Origin: Methylobacteriaceae bacterium
GTDB taxonomy: Bacteria > Pseudomonadota > Alphaproteobacteria > Rhizobiales > Beijerinckiaceae
DNA: 52,974 nucleotides
Direction: 5' to 3'
Assembly: GCA_020638135.1 (NCBI GenBank)
Contig: JACKJE010000021.1
Location: 1 to 52,974, forward strand
The position numbers and the translations under genes were made by a program. Positions 1 to 8,832 of this stretch are shown one piece after another; positions within the stretch are counted from its first letter, which is position 1, and every line of letters starts with the position of its first letter. The notes under the pieces are model-generated. The model did no database searches. It was not told the DNA's origin and was given only the letters and a program-made list of their open reading frames with translations.

Positions 1-2
1 CC

Positions 3-83
3 GCACGGCCGCTGCATATGATCGGCTTCGGCGACGAAGACGAGGCGGCGGACGAGACCGCAAGCGACGGAGCCGGCGCGTGA
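3..83 (+). CDS. Ligase-associated DNA exonuclease, C-terminal fragment
   Basis: Only the last 26 codons are in the window, so the 5' end is missing. The frame reads a basic/aromatic stretch (ARPLHMIGFGDEDE) followed by an acidic, alanine-rich tail and a TGA at 81-83. The tail resembles the end of the metallo-beta-lactamase/beta-CASP exonucleases that are encoded directly before ATP-dependent DNA ligases in proteobacteria. The stop overlaps the GTG start of the ligase (GTGA at 80-83), so the two are translationally coupled and probably act together in DNA end processing and sealing. The identification rests on the short tail and on the neighbour. Confidence 0.6.
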   Translation, partial: ARPLHMIGFGDEDEAADETASDGAGA

Positions 84-1735
84 ACCGTTTCGCGCATCTG
101 CTCGACCGGCTGTCGTACCAGCCGGCGCGCAACGGCAAGCTGCGCCTGATGACGGACTATTTCCGCCATACGCCCGATCCCGAGCGCGGCTACGCCTTGG
201 CCGCGCTCACGGGTTCTCTCTCATTTCGTCATGCCAAGCCCGCGCTGATCCGCGATCTCGCCACCGAGCGCGTCGATCCCGCGCTGTTTGCGCTTTCGTA
301 CGATTTCGTCGGCGATCTCTCGGAAACGGTCGCGCTGCTGTGGACGCCGGACGAAATAGCGCATGGCTCCAATCATCCGCCGCTCTTACTTTCCGAAGTT
401 GTGGAAGAACTCGCCCGCGCCGGCCGCAACGATCTGCGCAAGCTGCTCGCCGGCTGGCTCGACGCGCTCGACGAGACCGGCCGCTGGGCCCTGCTCAAGC
501 TGATCACCGGCGCCCTGCGCGTCGGCGTCTCGGCGCGTCTCGCGCGCATGGCGGTCGCCGAACTCGGCGGCGTGGAGGTCGATGCGGTCGAGCAGGTCTG
601 GCACGGTCTGGCGCCGCCCTATCTCGCGCTCTTCGCCTGGCTGGACGGCGAGGGCGAGCGCCCCAGCGCCATTGATCCCGCGCCCTTCCGGCCGGCCATG
701 CTGGCGCAGCCGCTCGACGAAAAGGATTTCGCAAGTCTCGACCCCCGTGACTTCTGCGCGGAATGGAAATGGGACGGCGTTCGTCTGCAGGTGTCGGCCG
801 GGCGCGACGAGCGCGGCCATCGCCTGCTGCGCCTCTATTCGCGAACAGGCGAGGACGTCACGTCCGCCTTCCCCGACCTCGCAGATACGCTCGGCGCGAT
901 CGCGACGAACGATTTCGCGCTCGACGGCGAACTGCTCGTCGTACGGGAACATCGCGTGCAATCCTTCGCGACCCTGCAGCAGCGCCTCAACCGCAAGACC
1001 GTGACCGCAAAGCTCCTGATGGAATTTCCCGCGCATCTGCGCGCCTACGACCTCATCGCGCGCGACGGCGAAGACCTGCGCGCGCTGCCCTTCGTCGAGC
1101 GACGTGCGCGGCTCGAGCACTTTGTGGCGCGAGCCGATTGCGTGCGCCTCGACATATCGCCGCTGGTCGAATTCGAGGATTGGCCCTCGCTGGCGCAGGC
1201 GCGCGAAAATCCGGCGGAAGCGGGCGCAGGCGAAGATGGCGCGGCGGTGGAAGGCGTGATGCTCAAGCGCCGCGATTCCATCTATGTCGCCGGCCGCCCG
1301 ACCGGGCCCTGGTTCAAATGGAAGCGCGATCCCTTCAACATCGACGCGGTGCTGATGTATGCGCAGCGCGGCCACGGCAAGCGGTCGTCCTTCTATTCGG
1401 ACTACACCTTCGGCGTCTGGCGCGAAGGCACCGACGGCGACGAACTCGTGCCGGTCGGCAAGGCCTATTTCGGCTTCACCGACGAAGAACTCGGGCGCAT
1501 CGACCGCTACGTCCGCAACAATACGATCGACCGCTTCGGCCCCGTGCGCGTCGTCGGCCACGATGCGGACAGGGGCCTCGTCTTCGAGGTCGCTTTCGAG
1601 GGCCTCAACCGTTCGACGCGCCACAAGTCCGGCGTCGCCATGCGCTTCCCGCGGATCTCGCGCATCCGCTGGGACAAGCCGCCGCGCGAGGCCGACCGTA
1701 TCGAAACGCTGGAGCGCCTGCTGCCGCCGAACTGA
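80..1735 (+). CDS. ATP-dependent DNA ligase (cisplatin damage response type)
   Basis: A 551-residue ATP-dependent DNA ligase that seals nicks with ATP, probably in repair beside the essential NAD-dependent LigA. The N-terminal part (about 1-200) is the helical DNA-binding domain of the LigB/LigC group. The nucleotidyltransferase motif I is EWKWDGVR with the AMP-accepting lysine at residue 230. Further motifs follow: a SRTGEDVT segment, the FALDGEL motif near 280, EGVMLKRRDS, and WFKWKRDP near 415, followed by the C-terminal OB-fold. The GTG start overlaps the stop of the upstream exonuclease fragment by four bases. The pairing of exonuclease and ligase in one operon is standard for this family. 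Confidence 0.92.
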   Translation: MNRFAHLLDRLSYQPARNGKLRLMTDYFRHTPDPERGYALAALTGSLSFRHAKPALIRDLATERVDPALFALSYDFVGDLSETVALLWTPDEIAHGSNHPPLLLSEVVEELARAGRNDLRKLLAGWLDALDETGRWALLKLITGALRVGVSARLARMAVAELGGVEVDAVEQVWHGLAPPYLALFAWLDGEGERPSAIDPAPFRPAMLAQPLDEKDFASLDPRDFCAEWKWDGVRLQVSAGRDERGHRLLRLYSRTGEDVTSAFPDLADTLGAIATNDFALDGELLVVREHRVQSFATLQQRLNRKTVTAKLLMEFPAHLRAYDLIARDGEDLRALPFVERRARLEHFVARADCVRLDISPLVEFEDWPSLAQARENPAEAGAGEDGAAVEGVMLKRRDSIYVAGRPTGPWFKWKRDPFNIDAVLMYAQRGHGKRSSFYSDYTFGVWREGTDGDELVPVGKAYFGFTDEELGRIDRYVRNNTIDRFGPVRVVGHDADRGLVFEVAFEGLNRSTRHKSGVAMRFPRISRIRWDKPPREADRIETLERLLPPN

Positions 1736-1744
1736 AAGAACGGC

Positions 1745-3505
1745 TCACGCGCCCTTGTCGGGCGCAACGACATCGCCCTCCGGCCGCCAGACCGCTGCGA
1801 CGAACCTGTAGCCAGCCGAGCGGTCGCCGCCGCCAATCTGGCTCGACAGGACGCCGGCGATGACGGAGGCGAAGCAGCCGACGACGGCGGCCGCCGCCAA
1901 TCCACGCACCGTTCCCTCTCCGTAGATCAGCATCGTCTCGGCGGTTCCAAGTCCGATCACGAGCGCGAACATGGCGTCGCGGCTGCGCGCGCGCGGCCAC
2001 AGCGTCAGCGCCATCAGCGGCGCGAGCCCGGCGGCGGAAAAGGCGAGCGACACGCCGATCAGCGCGCGCGAATCGAGCTCGCGCGCGCTGCAGACCAGCG
2101 CGCAGGCGAGAATTGAGGCGAGCAGGATCGCCCGCACGATCGCCAGCCGCCGGCTGGTCAGCGCCGACTTGTCGCGCAGGCGGTGGATGGCGTCGTTGCC
2201 GAGCGCCACCGCGGCGGCGAGCAGGCCGGCCGCCGCCAGCGCTCCGCCGAGAGCGGCGACCGCGGCCCAGACAAACCCGGTTGCCGCCGCGCCGAAGCCG
2301 CCGAGCGGCGGCAGCGCGGTCAAGAGGAAGGCGCCGCGCGTGGAAATATCCTGCGGCCGGATCGCGCCCGTAAACCCCGGCGCCTTCTGGCAGGCGTCGC
2401 GCGCCTGTCCCCAGTTGCGCGGATATTGGTCGCAGATCTTGATGAGGCGCGCGGCGCTCGCGGCGTAGATCTGGTCCGGGATGCGATCCGGCCGGCGCCC
2501 GCCGAGCTGGTCGATCAGGCCGAGCGCGGAGGCGGCGACAGTCGCCGCCACCAGCGCGGCGAGCGCGGCGCTCCACAGGCCCGCGCCGATGCCGGCGCGC
2601 AGCGCCGCCGTCCGGTCGCGCACCGTGAGAAAGGGCGCGATCAGCGGCGCGGAGGCCGCCATGCCGAGCGCCATGCCGAGCGACAGCCACAGGCTGACCG
2701 GCTGGCCGCTGTCGCCCTGCCAGAAGGAAATCAGGCTCGTCGCCTTGCGCCAGGCCTCCTGGTCGCCGAGGACGGGCAGCGGGATCGCCTGGCCGGCGAT
2801 CGCCGCCAGCGCCAGCGGCAGGGTGAAACCGGCGAGCGCGACGCCCGCCGCCGCCACTGCCGCCCACAACACGCCCGACAGGCCGCCCGGCACAGTGGCG
2901 ACGACCAGCACCGCCGCAACCGCGACCGCGGCGACGCCGCGCGACAGACTGGCGATGGTCGAAAGCGCGGAGACGGCGGTCTCGAAACCCGCCATGCCCG
3001 CAAGCAATGCGCTGACGCCGACGAGCAGGGCGGCGCCGAGACGCAGCGCCATATTCTCGAACCGCGCGCCGACGAGATCGGAAATCGAGAAGGCGCCGGT
3101 CCGGCGCAGATAGGGGCCGCTGACGAAAGCCACGCAGGCGAGCCCGAGCGCGAAGCCGGTGAATACGCCGGCGCCGGAATAGAGGTCGGAGACCGGCGGC
3201 GTGAAAGGCGCGACGAGCGCGGTCGCGATCGCGGCGGTTGCAAAGCCCGCATAGGCCGGCGGCGCCGCGCGGCTCGCCGCGTAGAAACCGGAAATGCGCA
3301 TCGTGCGCAGCACGAATCCGATCAGTCCGAGCGCCAGCAGCGCCATTGTCGGCCCGATGGCGGCGATGAACCGCTCGGAGACGCCGACGCGGTCGAGCAG
3401 CACGATCAGCCCGCCGGTCGCCACGAAGGCGACGATGGCGAAGGTGACGCGGCCGTCGATGGCGTCGCGCGCCCGAGCCTCATCCTCCGTGGCCGGTCGA
3501 TGCAA
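1745..3505 (-). CDS. Sodium:solute symporter (SSS family), ActP/MctP-like
   Basis: A 586-residue polytopic inner-membrane protein with roughly 13 hydrophobic helices separated by short charged loops, matching the sodium:solute symporter family. It resembles the acetate/short-chain carboxylate branch, with a large soluble loop around 320-385 (GGRRPDRIPDQIYAAS...). It probably couples sodium or proton influx to uptake of a small carboxylate; the substrate cannot be read from sequence. The gene is divergent from a LuxR-type response regulator with about 96 bases between starts, so that regulator is a likely controller. It converges with the ligase gene, with only 9 bases between the two stops. 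Confidence 0.85.
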   Translation of the reverse strand: MHRPATEDEARARDAIDGRVTFAIVAFVATGGLIVLLDRVGVSERFIAAIGPTMALLALGLIGFVLRTMRISGFYAASRAAPPAYAGFATAAIATALVAPFTPPVSDLYSGAGVFTGFALGLACVAFVSGPYLRRTGAFSISDLVGARFENMALRLGAALLVGVSALLAGMAGFETAVSALSTIASLSRGVAAVAVAAVLVVATVPGGLSGVLWAAVAAAGVALAGFTLPLALAAIAGQAIPLPVLGDQEAWRKATSLISFWQGDSGQPVSLWLSLGMALGMAASAPLIAPFLTVRDRTAALRAGIGAGLWSAALAALVAATVAASALGLIDQLGGRRPDRIPDQIYAASAARLIKICDQYPRNWGQARDACQKAPGFTGAIRPQDISTRGAFLLTALPPLGGFGAAATGFVWAAVAALGGALAAAGLLAAAVALGNDAIHRLRDKSALTSRRLAIVRAILLASILACALVCSARELDSRALIGVSLAFSAAGLAPLMALTLWPRARSRDAMFALVIGLGTAETMLIYGEGTVRGLAAAAVVGCFASVIAGVLSSQIGGGDRSAGYRFVAAVWRPEGDVVAPDKGA

Positions 3506-3601
3506 AGCCTTTCTCCCTGCGAAATCGATGCTTGCGCGCCGCGCGATCAGATGGATAGATGGGGCAAGCCGCGTTCACAAGAGCGGCAGGCGGGGGAATG
3601 C

Positions 3602-4279
3602 ATGCCGTCGACGGGCGCCCGGATACTGATCGCGGACGATCATCCGCTCGTGCGCGGCGCGCTCGCGCAGGCGGTCGCGGGCGCCGCGCCCGGCGCGGAA
3701 ATCGTCGAGGCGGGCGATCTCGAAGGCGTGACGCGCGTTTTTTCCGCTGGAACCGACATCGATCTCATCCTGCTCGATCTCGCCATGCCCGGCGTGCGCG
3801 GCTTTTCGGGGCTGATGTATTTGCGCGCCGAACATCCCGAAGTGCCTGTCGTCATCGTCTCCGGCAATGAGGATCGCGCGGTCATGCGCCGCTGCATCGA
3901 CTTCGGAGCGTCGGGCTTCGTGCCCAAGACGACGCCGATCGAGGACATGCGCGAGGCCGTTCGCCAGGTGCTCGCCGGCGGAATCTGGACGCCGCCGGAT
4001 GTCGATCTGAGCGGGCCGGCCGACAAGGAGACGGCGGATCTCGTGCGCCGCATGGCCTCGCTCACCCCGCAGCAGGTGCGTGTGCTCATGATGGTTTCGG
4101 CGGGCCTGCTCAACAAGCAGATCGCCTATGAGCTCAAGGTTTCGGAAGCCACCGTCAAGGCGCATGTCTCGGCCATCCTCACCAAGCTCGGCGTGGAAAG
4201 CCGCACGCAGGCGGTGATCACGGCCGCCAAGGTGGAAGGCCTGGCCGCGCCGACAGCCTCCGTGCGCGCCACCGACTGA
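3602..4279 (+). CDS. LuxR-family (NarL type) DNA-binding response regulator
   Basis: A 225-residue two-domain regulator. An N-terminal receiver starts with ILIADDHP and carries the likely phosphorylated aspartate at residue 59 (LLLDLAMPG). A C-terminal LuxR/NarL helix-turn-helix covers about 155-220 (LTPQQVRVL, NKQIAYELKVSEATVKAHVS). The frame stays open far upstream, but that part antisenses the symporter; ATG 3602, just after a GGGGGA stretch, gives the usual length. No histidine kinase is next to it, so its partner is elsewhere. By position it probably controls the divergent symporter, similar to AgmR-type regulators beside acetate or alcohol-use genes. Confidence 0.88.
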   Translation: MPSTGARILIADDHPLVRGALAQAVAGAAPGAEIVEAGDLEGVTRVFSAGTDIDLILLDLAMPGVRGFSGLMYLRAEHPEVPVVIVSGNEDRAVMRRCIDFGASGFVPKTTPIEDMREAVRQVLAGGIWTPPDVDLSGPADKETADLVRRMASLTPQQVRVLMMVSAGLLNKQIAYELKVSEATVKAHVSAILTKLGVESRTQAVITAAKVEGLAAPTASVRATD

Positions 4280-4350
4280 GCCGGCGCAGCGCATTGATTT
4301 CGCCTTAGAGCGCCCCCATCTTCCGCGCGACAGGCTTGATGGAGGCTCCC

Positions 4351-4761
4351 ATGCGCGCGCTTATCGGCCCGGCCGGCGCCGCGATCCTGGCGATGATGCT
4401 TTCGGCGCCGGCGCTGGCGGAAGGCGGGGCGTCGATGGATCAGACGGAAAACGGCCGCTATTCCATGACGCCGACCGACGGCGGCTTCCTCAGGCTCGAT
4501 ACGCGCACCGGCGCGGTCTCGCTCTGCAAGGTCGTCAGCGGCTCCGCTGTCTGCCGCGCGGCGACCGAGGAGCGCGCGGCGCTCCAGGACGAGATCGACC
4601 GGCTGGCGAAGCAGAACGAAGCGCTGAAGAAGCAGAAGTCGGGCGATTCGAGCCTGCCGTCGAAGCAGGATTTCGATCGCGCGCTCGACTATGCCGAGCG
4701 CTTCATGCGCCGCATGATGCGCATCATGCGCGACGAGGAGCCCGACAAGAACAAGACTTGA
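4351..4761 (+). CDS. Small exported protein of unknown function
   Basis: A 136-residue protein with a clear signal peptide ending in an AxA-type site (LSAPALAEGG, cleavage near residue 23). The mature part has a short domain with two cysteines (LCKVVSGSAVC), then a charged coiled-coil-like segment (RAALQDEIDRLAKQNEALKKQ), then a basic, methionine-rich helix. I do not recognise a characterised family; similar short proteins occur in Rhizobiales. GGAGG at 4341-4345 fixes the start at ATG 4351 over ATG 4339. Its TGA overlaps the beginning of the next reading frame, suggesting co-transcription. Confidence 0.7.
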   Translation: MRALIGPAGAAILAMMLSAPALAEGGASMDQTENGRYSMTPTDGGFLRLDTRTGAVSLCKVVSGSAVCRAATEERAALQDEIDRLAKQNEALKKQKSGDSSLPSKQDFDRALDYAERFMRRMMRIMRDEEPDKNKT

Positions 4762-4802
4762 CCGGACCGCCCGCGCAGGGTTTTCAGACGAGCAGGACCG
4801 CC

Positions 4803-5162
4803 ATGAGCGACAGCCAGTTCCGCACTCCGCCGATCGACGTCACGCCCCCGGCGCCGCCGTCCCTTCCGCAATCCAGGACACCAGACATGGCCAATTCCAC
4901 TGTGCAGCGCTTTCTCGGCGGTCCGCCGACCGCGGTCTTCCTTCGACTGCTGTTCGTCTCGCTGGTCGTCGGCGCGCTGCTGGTGTGGCTCGACATCCGG
5001 CCGATCGAAATCTTCAACGCCCTCCAGCGCTTCGTGAACCGTCTGTGGCAGATGGGCTGGGGCGCGGTGCGCGACGTCGTGCAATACGTGATCGCCGGCG
5101 CCGTCATCGTCGTGCCCGTCTGGCTCGTCATGCGCCTGTTCAACATGCGCGGCGCGAAATGA
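4803..5162 (+). CDS. Small membrane protein, DUF6460-like
   Basis: About 119 residues. A proline-rich cytoplasmic N-terminus is followed by two membrane segments: one at FLRLLFVSLVVGALLVWL and one near the C-terminus (YVIAGAVIVVPVWLVMRL). The layout, with an amphipathic stretch between the helices, matches the short DUF6460-type inner-membrane proteins of Rhizobiales, function unknown. The frame is open to a TTG at 4758 overlapping the previous stop; ATG 4803 is preferred because the 15 residues before it look non-coding. It follows the exported protein at 4351 and precedes a SnoaL-like gene by 7 bases. Confidence 0.68.
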   Translation: MSDSQFRTPPIDVTPPAPPSLPQSRTPDMANSTVQRFLGGPPTAVFLRLLFVSLVVGALLVWLDIRPIEIFNALQRFVNRLWQMGWGAVRDVVQYVIAGAVIVVPVWLVMRLFNMRGAK

Positions 5163-5169
5163 GCGGCGC

Positions 5170-5514
5170 GTGATCGACGCCGAATCATTTGCACGCGAAT
5201 GGATTGCCGGCTGGAACGCGCGCGATCTCGATGCGATCCTCGCCCACTACGCCGACGACGTCGTCTTCTCTTCGCCCAAGGCGGCGGAAATTACCGGCTC
5301 GGCGCGCGTCGTCGGCAAATCGGCGCTGGCGGCCTATTGGCGCGCGGCGCTCGCGCGCAGCCCGGCGCTGCATTTCGAACTCGAGCGCGTCTACGCCGGC
5401 GGCGGCTGCCTCACCGTCGCCTATATCCGCAACGGGACGCAGCGCGTCGCCGAGACGCTCGAATTCGAGAACGGGCGCGTCGTGCGCGGCTACGTCGCGC
5501 ACGCGCCCATGTGA
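5170..5514 (+). CDS. SnoaL/NTF2-like small protein
   Basis: A 114-residue single-domain protein with the cone-shaped NTF2/SnoaL fold signature: an N-terminal helix pair (FAREWIAGWNARDLDAILAHYADDVVF), then beta strands ending in VVRGYVAHAP. Members act as small isomerases, hydrolases or ligand-binding proteins, and the sequence does not say which. The start is GTG at 5170, 7 bases after the preceding stop, so the gene probably belongs to the small operon beginning at 4351. It converges with the alkyl sulfatase gene, the stops being 6 bases apart. Confidence 0.75.
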   Translation: MIDAESFAREWIAGWNARDLDAILAHYADDVVFSSPKAAEITGSARVVGKSALAAYWRAALARSPALHFELERVYAGGGCLTVAYIRNGTQRVAETLEFENGRVVRGYVAHAPM

Positions 5515-5520
5515 TCGCGC

Positions 5521-7425
5521 TTACGGCTCGACGATCGCAAAGCCGAGTTCGAACGTGTCGAACAGGCCGAACAATTCGAGCAGTTTCGACGGATCGCCGC
5601 CGATTTTCACGAGGCCCGCGCCGATCGCTTCCGGGAAGGTCGTTTTCTGCTGCATCACCTTCGTCAGCGTCGCACGCTCCAGGGTGAGCGCCGCATCCGC
5701 CTTTTCGGCATTGCGGCCGGCGACATAGGTCAGCGCCGAATTTTCGAGATTGAGGACGTATTTTTCGTTCGTGTCGGTGAAGCTCCAGTTCACGACGATA
5801 CGCTTGCCGTCCGCCTTCGGCCCATTGAGCCGTATGCCGAGCGTGTCGAAGAAGCTGCCGGCCGAGAGGGCGGAGGCCACATCCGGCGGGAAGGCGGCGC
5901 GGTGGATTTTCGCCGGTCCGTTGCGCAATTCATGCGCGCCGAAGAGATAGGCGTTGCGCCAGGTGGAAGCTTCCGCGAGATAGCCGAGCTGGTCATAGGC
6001 CGCCGCGCAGAGTTCGCGCGCTTCGCCGTTCGTAGGATCGGCGAAGACGACGCGGTTCATCACTTCCGCGACCCAGCGATATTCGCCTTTCTCGAAATCC
6101 TCGCGGGCCCGGGCCATGACGGCGTCGGCGCCGCCCATGTACGCGACGTATTTCCTCGCGGCTTCCACCGGTGGCAATCCGTCGAGATTGGCGGGATTGG
6201 CGTCGTACCAGCCCAGATATCTCTGGTAGATCGCCTTCACATTGTGCTTCACCGCGCCGTAATAGTCGCGGTTCTGCCAGACCTGCGCGAGCGCGGCCGG
6301 CAATTTGATCTCCTCGGCGATCTCCGACGCCGTCATTCCGTGGTTCATCAGCCGCAGCGTCTGGTCGTGCACATATTTGTAAAGGTCGCGCTGCTTGGCG
6401 AGATAGTCGCGGATTTTTTCGCGGCCCCAGACTGGCCAATGGTGTTGGCCGACCATCGCCTCGGCCTCCCCGAACATCTCGATGGCTTCGTTGATGTAGC
6501 CGGACCAGGCGAGCGGATCGCGCACCTCTGCGCCGCGGAACGGCAGCAGATTGTGGAACAGATGCGTGGCGTTCTCGGCCATGTTCAGTGTCTTCAGAGC
6601 CGGGATGTACATATGCATCTCGGCCGGCGCCTCGCTGTTGGGCGCCATCTGGAAGATGAATTCGAGACCGTCGATCAGCCGGTGGTCGCCGGTGTGCATG
6701 ATCAGATCGGTCGGCGCGATCAGCGACACCGTGCCGCGCGCCGTCGTCTTGCCGAGCCCGGCGTCCACCTGCCCGCGCGGGCCGGCCGGCAACAACGGCC
6801 CGAACTGATAGGTCGAGCGCCGCAGCATGGCGGGGCCTGCGATCACGTTTTCCGAGACCGCGTGTTCCATGAATAGATTGGGCGCCACGACCGATATCTT
6901 GCCCGCCTTGACGTCGGCCTCGTCGACCACGCCCTTCACGCCGCCGAAATGGTCTACGTGCGTATGCGTGTAGATCACCGCCGTCACCGGCCTGTCGCCG
7001 CGATGGGCGCGGTAGAGCGCGAGCCCGGCGCGCGCGGCCTCGACGCAGGTCAGCGTGTCGATGACGATGACGCCTGTCTTGCCCTCGACGAGCGTCATGT
7101 TGGCGATGTCAAGGCCGCGCACCTGGTAGACGCCTTCGCGCACCTCGAACAGGCCGTGCCGCCGGTTGAGCTGGGCGATGCGCCACAGGCTCGGATTGAC
7201 GCTGTCGGGCGCTGGTCCGTCGTCGATGAAGGCGTATTGCTTCTGACTCCAGGCCTGGTGGCCGCTGGCGGTCAGCACCGTCGCCTCGGGAATCGTGGCG
7301 ATGAAACCGCGATCCGCGTCGGCGAAGTCGCCGCGATCAGCGAAGGGCAATTCGCCCAGCACTGCCTTGTTGCGCTCGACGACAGATGCCGCGGGGGGCG
7401 TGGGGCTCTTGGCATCGCTCGACAT
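5521..7425 (-). CDS. Alkyl/aryl sulfatase, MBL-fold (SdsA1/BDS1 type)
   Basis: A 634-residue zinc hydrolase that removes sulfate from alkyl sulfates such as SDS. The metallo-beta-lactamase domain has the metal motif THTHVDHF at residues 153-160. It is followed by the alkyl-sulfatase dimerisation region (QRYLGWYDANPANLDGLPP near 400) and a C-terminal SCP2-like substrate-binding domain. Length and domain order match SdsA1. Unlike the Pseudomonas enzyme the N-terminus (MSSDAKSPTPPAASV) shows no signal peptide. A good ribosome site (GGAGG about 8 bases before ATG) supports the start. The gene faces away from a small membrane-protein gene. Confidence 0.93.
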   Translation of the reverse strand: MSSDAKSPTPPAASVVERNKAVLGELPFADRGDFADADRGFIATIPEATVLTASGHQAWSQKQYAFIDDGPAPDSVNPSLWRIAQLNRRHGLFEVREGVYQVRGLDIANMTLVEGKTGVIVIDTLTCVEAARAGLALYRAHRGDRPVTAVIYTHTHVDHFGGVKGVVDEADVKAGKISVVAPNLFMEHAVSENVIAGPAMLRRSTYQFGPLLPAGPRGQVDAGLGKTTARGTVSLIAPTDLIMHTGDHRLIDGLEFIFQMAPNSEAPAEMHMYIPALKTLNMAENATHLFHNLLPFRGAEVRDPLAWSGYINEAIEMFGEAEAMVGQHHWPVWGREKIRDYLAKQRDLYKYVHDQTLRLMNHGMTASEIAEEIKLPAALAQVWQNRDYYGAVKHNVKAIYQRYLGWYDANPANLDGLPPVEAARKYVAYMGGADAVMARAREDFEKGEYRWVAEVMNRVVFADPTNGEARELCAAAYDQLGYLAEASTWRNAYLFGAHELRNGPAKIHRAAFPPDVASALSAGSFFDTLGIRLNGPKADGKRIVVNWSFTDTNEKYVLNLENSALTYVAGRNAEKADAALTLERATLTKVMQQKTTFPEAIGAGLVKIGGDPSKLLELFGLFDTFELGFAIVEP

Positions 7426-7587
7426 GGCGTATCCTCCAATTGTTCTTGTACGAACCAGTCTAGCCGACGGTGCGGCGCGCGCGCCATGGCCCGGACACTA
7501 ATTGTCGCAGGAGCACGCAAAAGCTGGACCTCGCCCGAGAAAAAACTAATTTGAACGGGACGATGCGCTTTCAGCGCGGAGACGAGA

Positions 7588-7977
7588 ATGCTGACAGCTG
7601 ACGGATTGCCGAACGGTCCCACGCCGGACGAGCCCCCGGGAAACCCGATCGCGCGTCTGATCATCACGCACTGGATTCTCGGCAGCGCCCTCGGAATCGT
7701 CTGCGCCGGCGCGTTGCTGCTGATCAATCCGCTTGGCATCCGCACCCTGCTGATGCGGTCCGACGCTATGGTCGCGGGTCTCGCAATGCTGTTCGTCGGC
7801 TTCGGCACGACTTTCGGGGCGCTGGTCAGCGCCACGGCGGTCATGATGCAGAAGAAGGACGACGACAACGACAAGAAGCCGCCGCGCGGCGGCATGCGCA
7901 CGCCCGCGCTGACGCCGGTTCTCGCGCCCGTTCGCGCGCGCGGCGCCACCCGGGTGCGGCATCCGGGAATGTATTGA
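7588..7977 (+). CDS. Small two-helix membrane protein, unknown function
   Basis: A 129-residue protein with two predicted membrane helices (ILGSALGIVCAGALLLI and AGLAMLFVGFGTTFGALVSA) separated by a short loop. A lysine/aspartate-rich cytoplasmic tail follows (KKDDDNDKKPP). No characterised family is recognised; comparable short proteins are conserved in Hyphomicrobiales. The ATG at 7588 follows a GGAGACGAGA stretch, giving a plausible ribosome site. It is divergent from the alkyl sulfatase and is followed directly by a palindromic repeat. Confidence 0.7.
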   Translation: MLTADGLPNGPTPDEPPGNPIARLIITHWILGSALGIVCAGALLLINPLGIRTLLMRSDAMVAGLAMLFVGFGTTFGALVSATAVMMQKKDDDNDKKPPRGGMRTPALTPVLAPVRARGATRVRHPGMY

Positions 7978-7978
7978 T

Positions 7979-8074
7979 TGTCATCCCGGCCGAAGCGAAG
8001 CGGAGAGCCGGGACCCAGAACACGGGCGCCCTGGGCTGGGTCCCGGATCGGCCTGACGGCCGTCCGGGATGACA
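7979..8074. repeat. Palindromic intergenic repeat (about 96 bases)
   Basis: A nested inverted repeat. The outer arms TGTCATCCCGG (7979-7989) and CCGGGATGACA (8064-8074) are exact complements. The inner arms CCGGGACCCAG (8008-8018) and CTGGGTCCCGG (8036-8046) are exact too. It fills the gap between two converging genes and may act as a terminator. This kind of element is commonly dispersed through Rhizobiales genomes. Confidence 0.85.
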
Positions 8075-8078
8075 GTCT

Positions 8079-8735
8079 CTACCCTGCGAGCCCATATCCG
8101 GTGACGCCGAATTTCTCGGCGGCCTCGCGCACTTGGCTTTCGCTCAACAAGACCGGCTCGCCGATCTGCAGCGCGTGCCAGTATTGCCGCGCCAGCGTCT
8201 CCAGCTCGACCGCCAGCCACATGGCCTGCGCGAGGTTCTTGCCCGCTGCGATCATGCCGTGGTTGGCGAGCAGGCAGCCGTTGCGCCCCTCCATTGCCTT
8301 CAGGACATGGGCGGAAAGATCCGCCGAGCCGTACAGCGCATAATCGGCGCAGCGAATGTCCGGCCCGCCGAAATGCGCGATCATGTAGTGGACGGCCGGT
8401 ATGCCCATGCGCGCGATCGACAGCGACGTGCAGAAGGTCGAATGTGTGTGCACGATCGCGCCCACCTCAGGTCGCGCCCGCAGAATGTCGAGGTGGAAGC
8501 GCCATTCGCTCGACGGCTTCTTGGGGCCTTCCCACGCGCCATATTCGCCAGCGATCGGCATGGCGGCGATCATGTCCGGCGTCATCGCGTCATAGGGGAT
8601 CGCCGACGGCGTGATCAGCATGGTCTCGCCATGCCGCGCCGAAATATTGCCCGATGTGCCCTGGTTGAGCCCGCTGGCGTTCATCGCGCGGCATTGCGCG
8701 ATGATGCTTGAACGGATTTCGGCTTCGTCGGTCAT
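8079..8735 (-). CDS. Class II aldolase/adducin family protein (FucA-like)
   Basis: A 218-residue zinc-dependent aldolase of the L-fuculose-phosphate aldolase/ribulose-phosphate epimerase family, full length. The phosphate-binding loop is TSGNIS (residues 28-32). The likely catalytic glutamate is E77 (SSEW), with zinc ligands at H96 and H98 (VHTHST) and H159 (LANHG). It should cleave a phosphorylated ketose or related sugar acid; the substrate is unknown. It lies downstream of the pirin gene on the same strand, separated by a hairpin. Confidence 0.9.
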   Translation of the reverse strand: MTDEAEIRSSIIAQCRAMNASGLNQGTSGNISARHGETMLITPSAIPYDAMTPDMIAAMPIAGEYGAWEGPKKPSSEWRFHLDILRARPEVGAIVHTHSTFCTSLSIARMGIPAVHYMIAHFGGPDIRCADYALYGSADLSAHVLKAMEGRNGCLLANHGMIAAGKNLAQAMWLAVELETLARQYWHALQIGEPVLLSESQVREAAEKFGVTGYGLAG

Positions 8736-8776
8736 GGCGCACGCAATGTGCGACGCGCGGAAGGCGATGTCGAGCC

Positions 8777-8823
8777 GGGACCGCCGGCTTCAAGCCGGCT
8801 GCCGGCCGGAGGCCGGCGGTCCC
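8777..8823. repeat. Inverted repeat/hairpin between pirin and aldolase genes
   Basis: Arms GGGACCGCCGGC (8777-8788) and GCCGGCGGTCCC (8812-8823) are perfect complements, with a further GC-rich palindrome in the loop. It sits 9 bases beyond the pirin stop and may end or attenuate that transcript. No T-run follows it. Confidence 0.75.
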
Positions 8824-8832
8824 AGCTGCGAA

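Noticed and set aside
2183..3601. Long N-terminal extension of the response regulator frame
   Set aside because: It is antisense to the symporter and low in complexity; the receiver domain starts normally at 3602.
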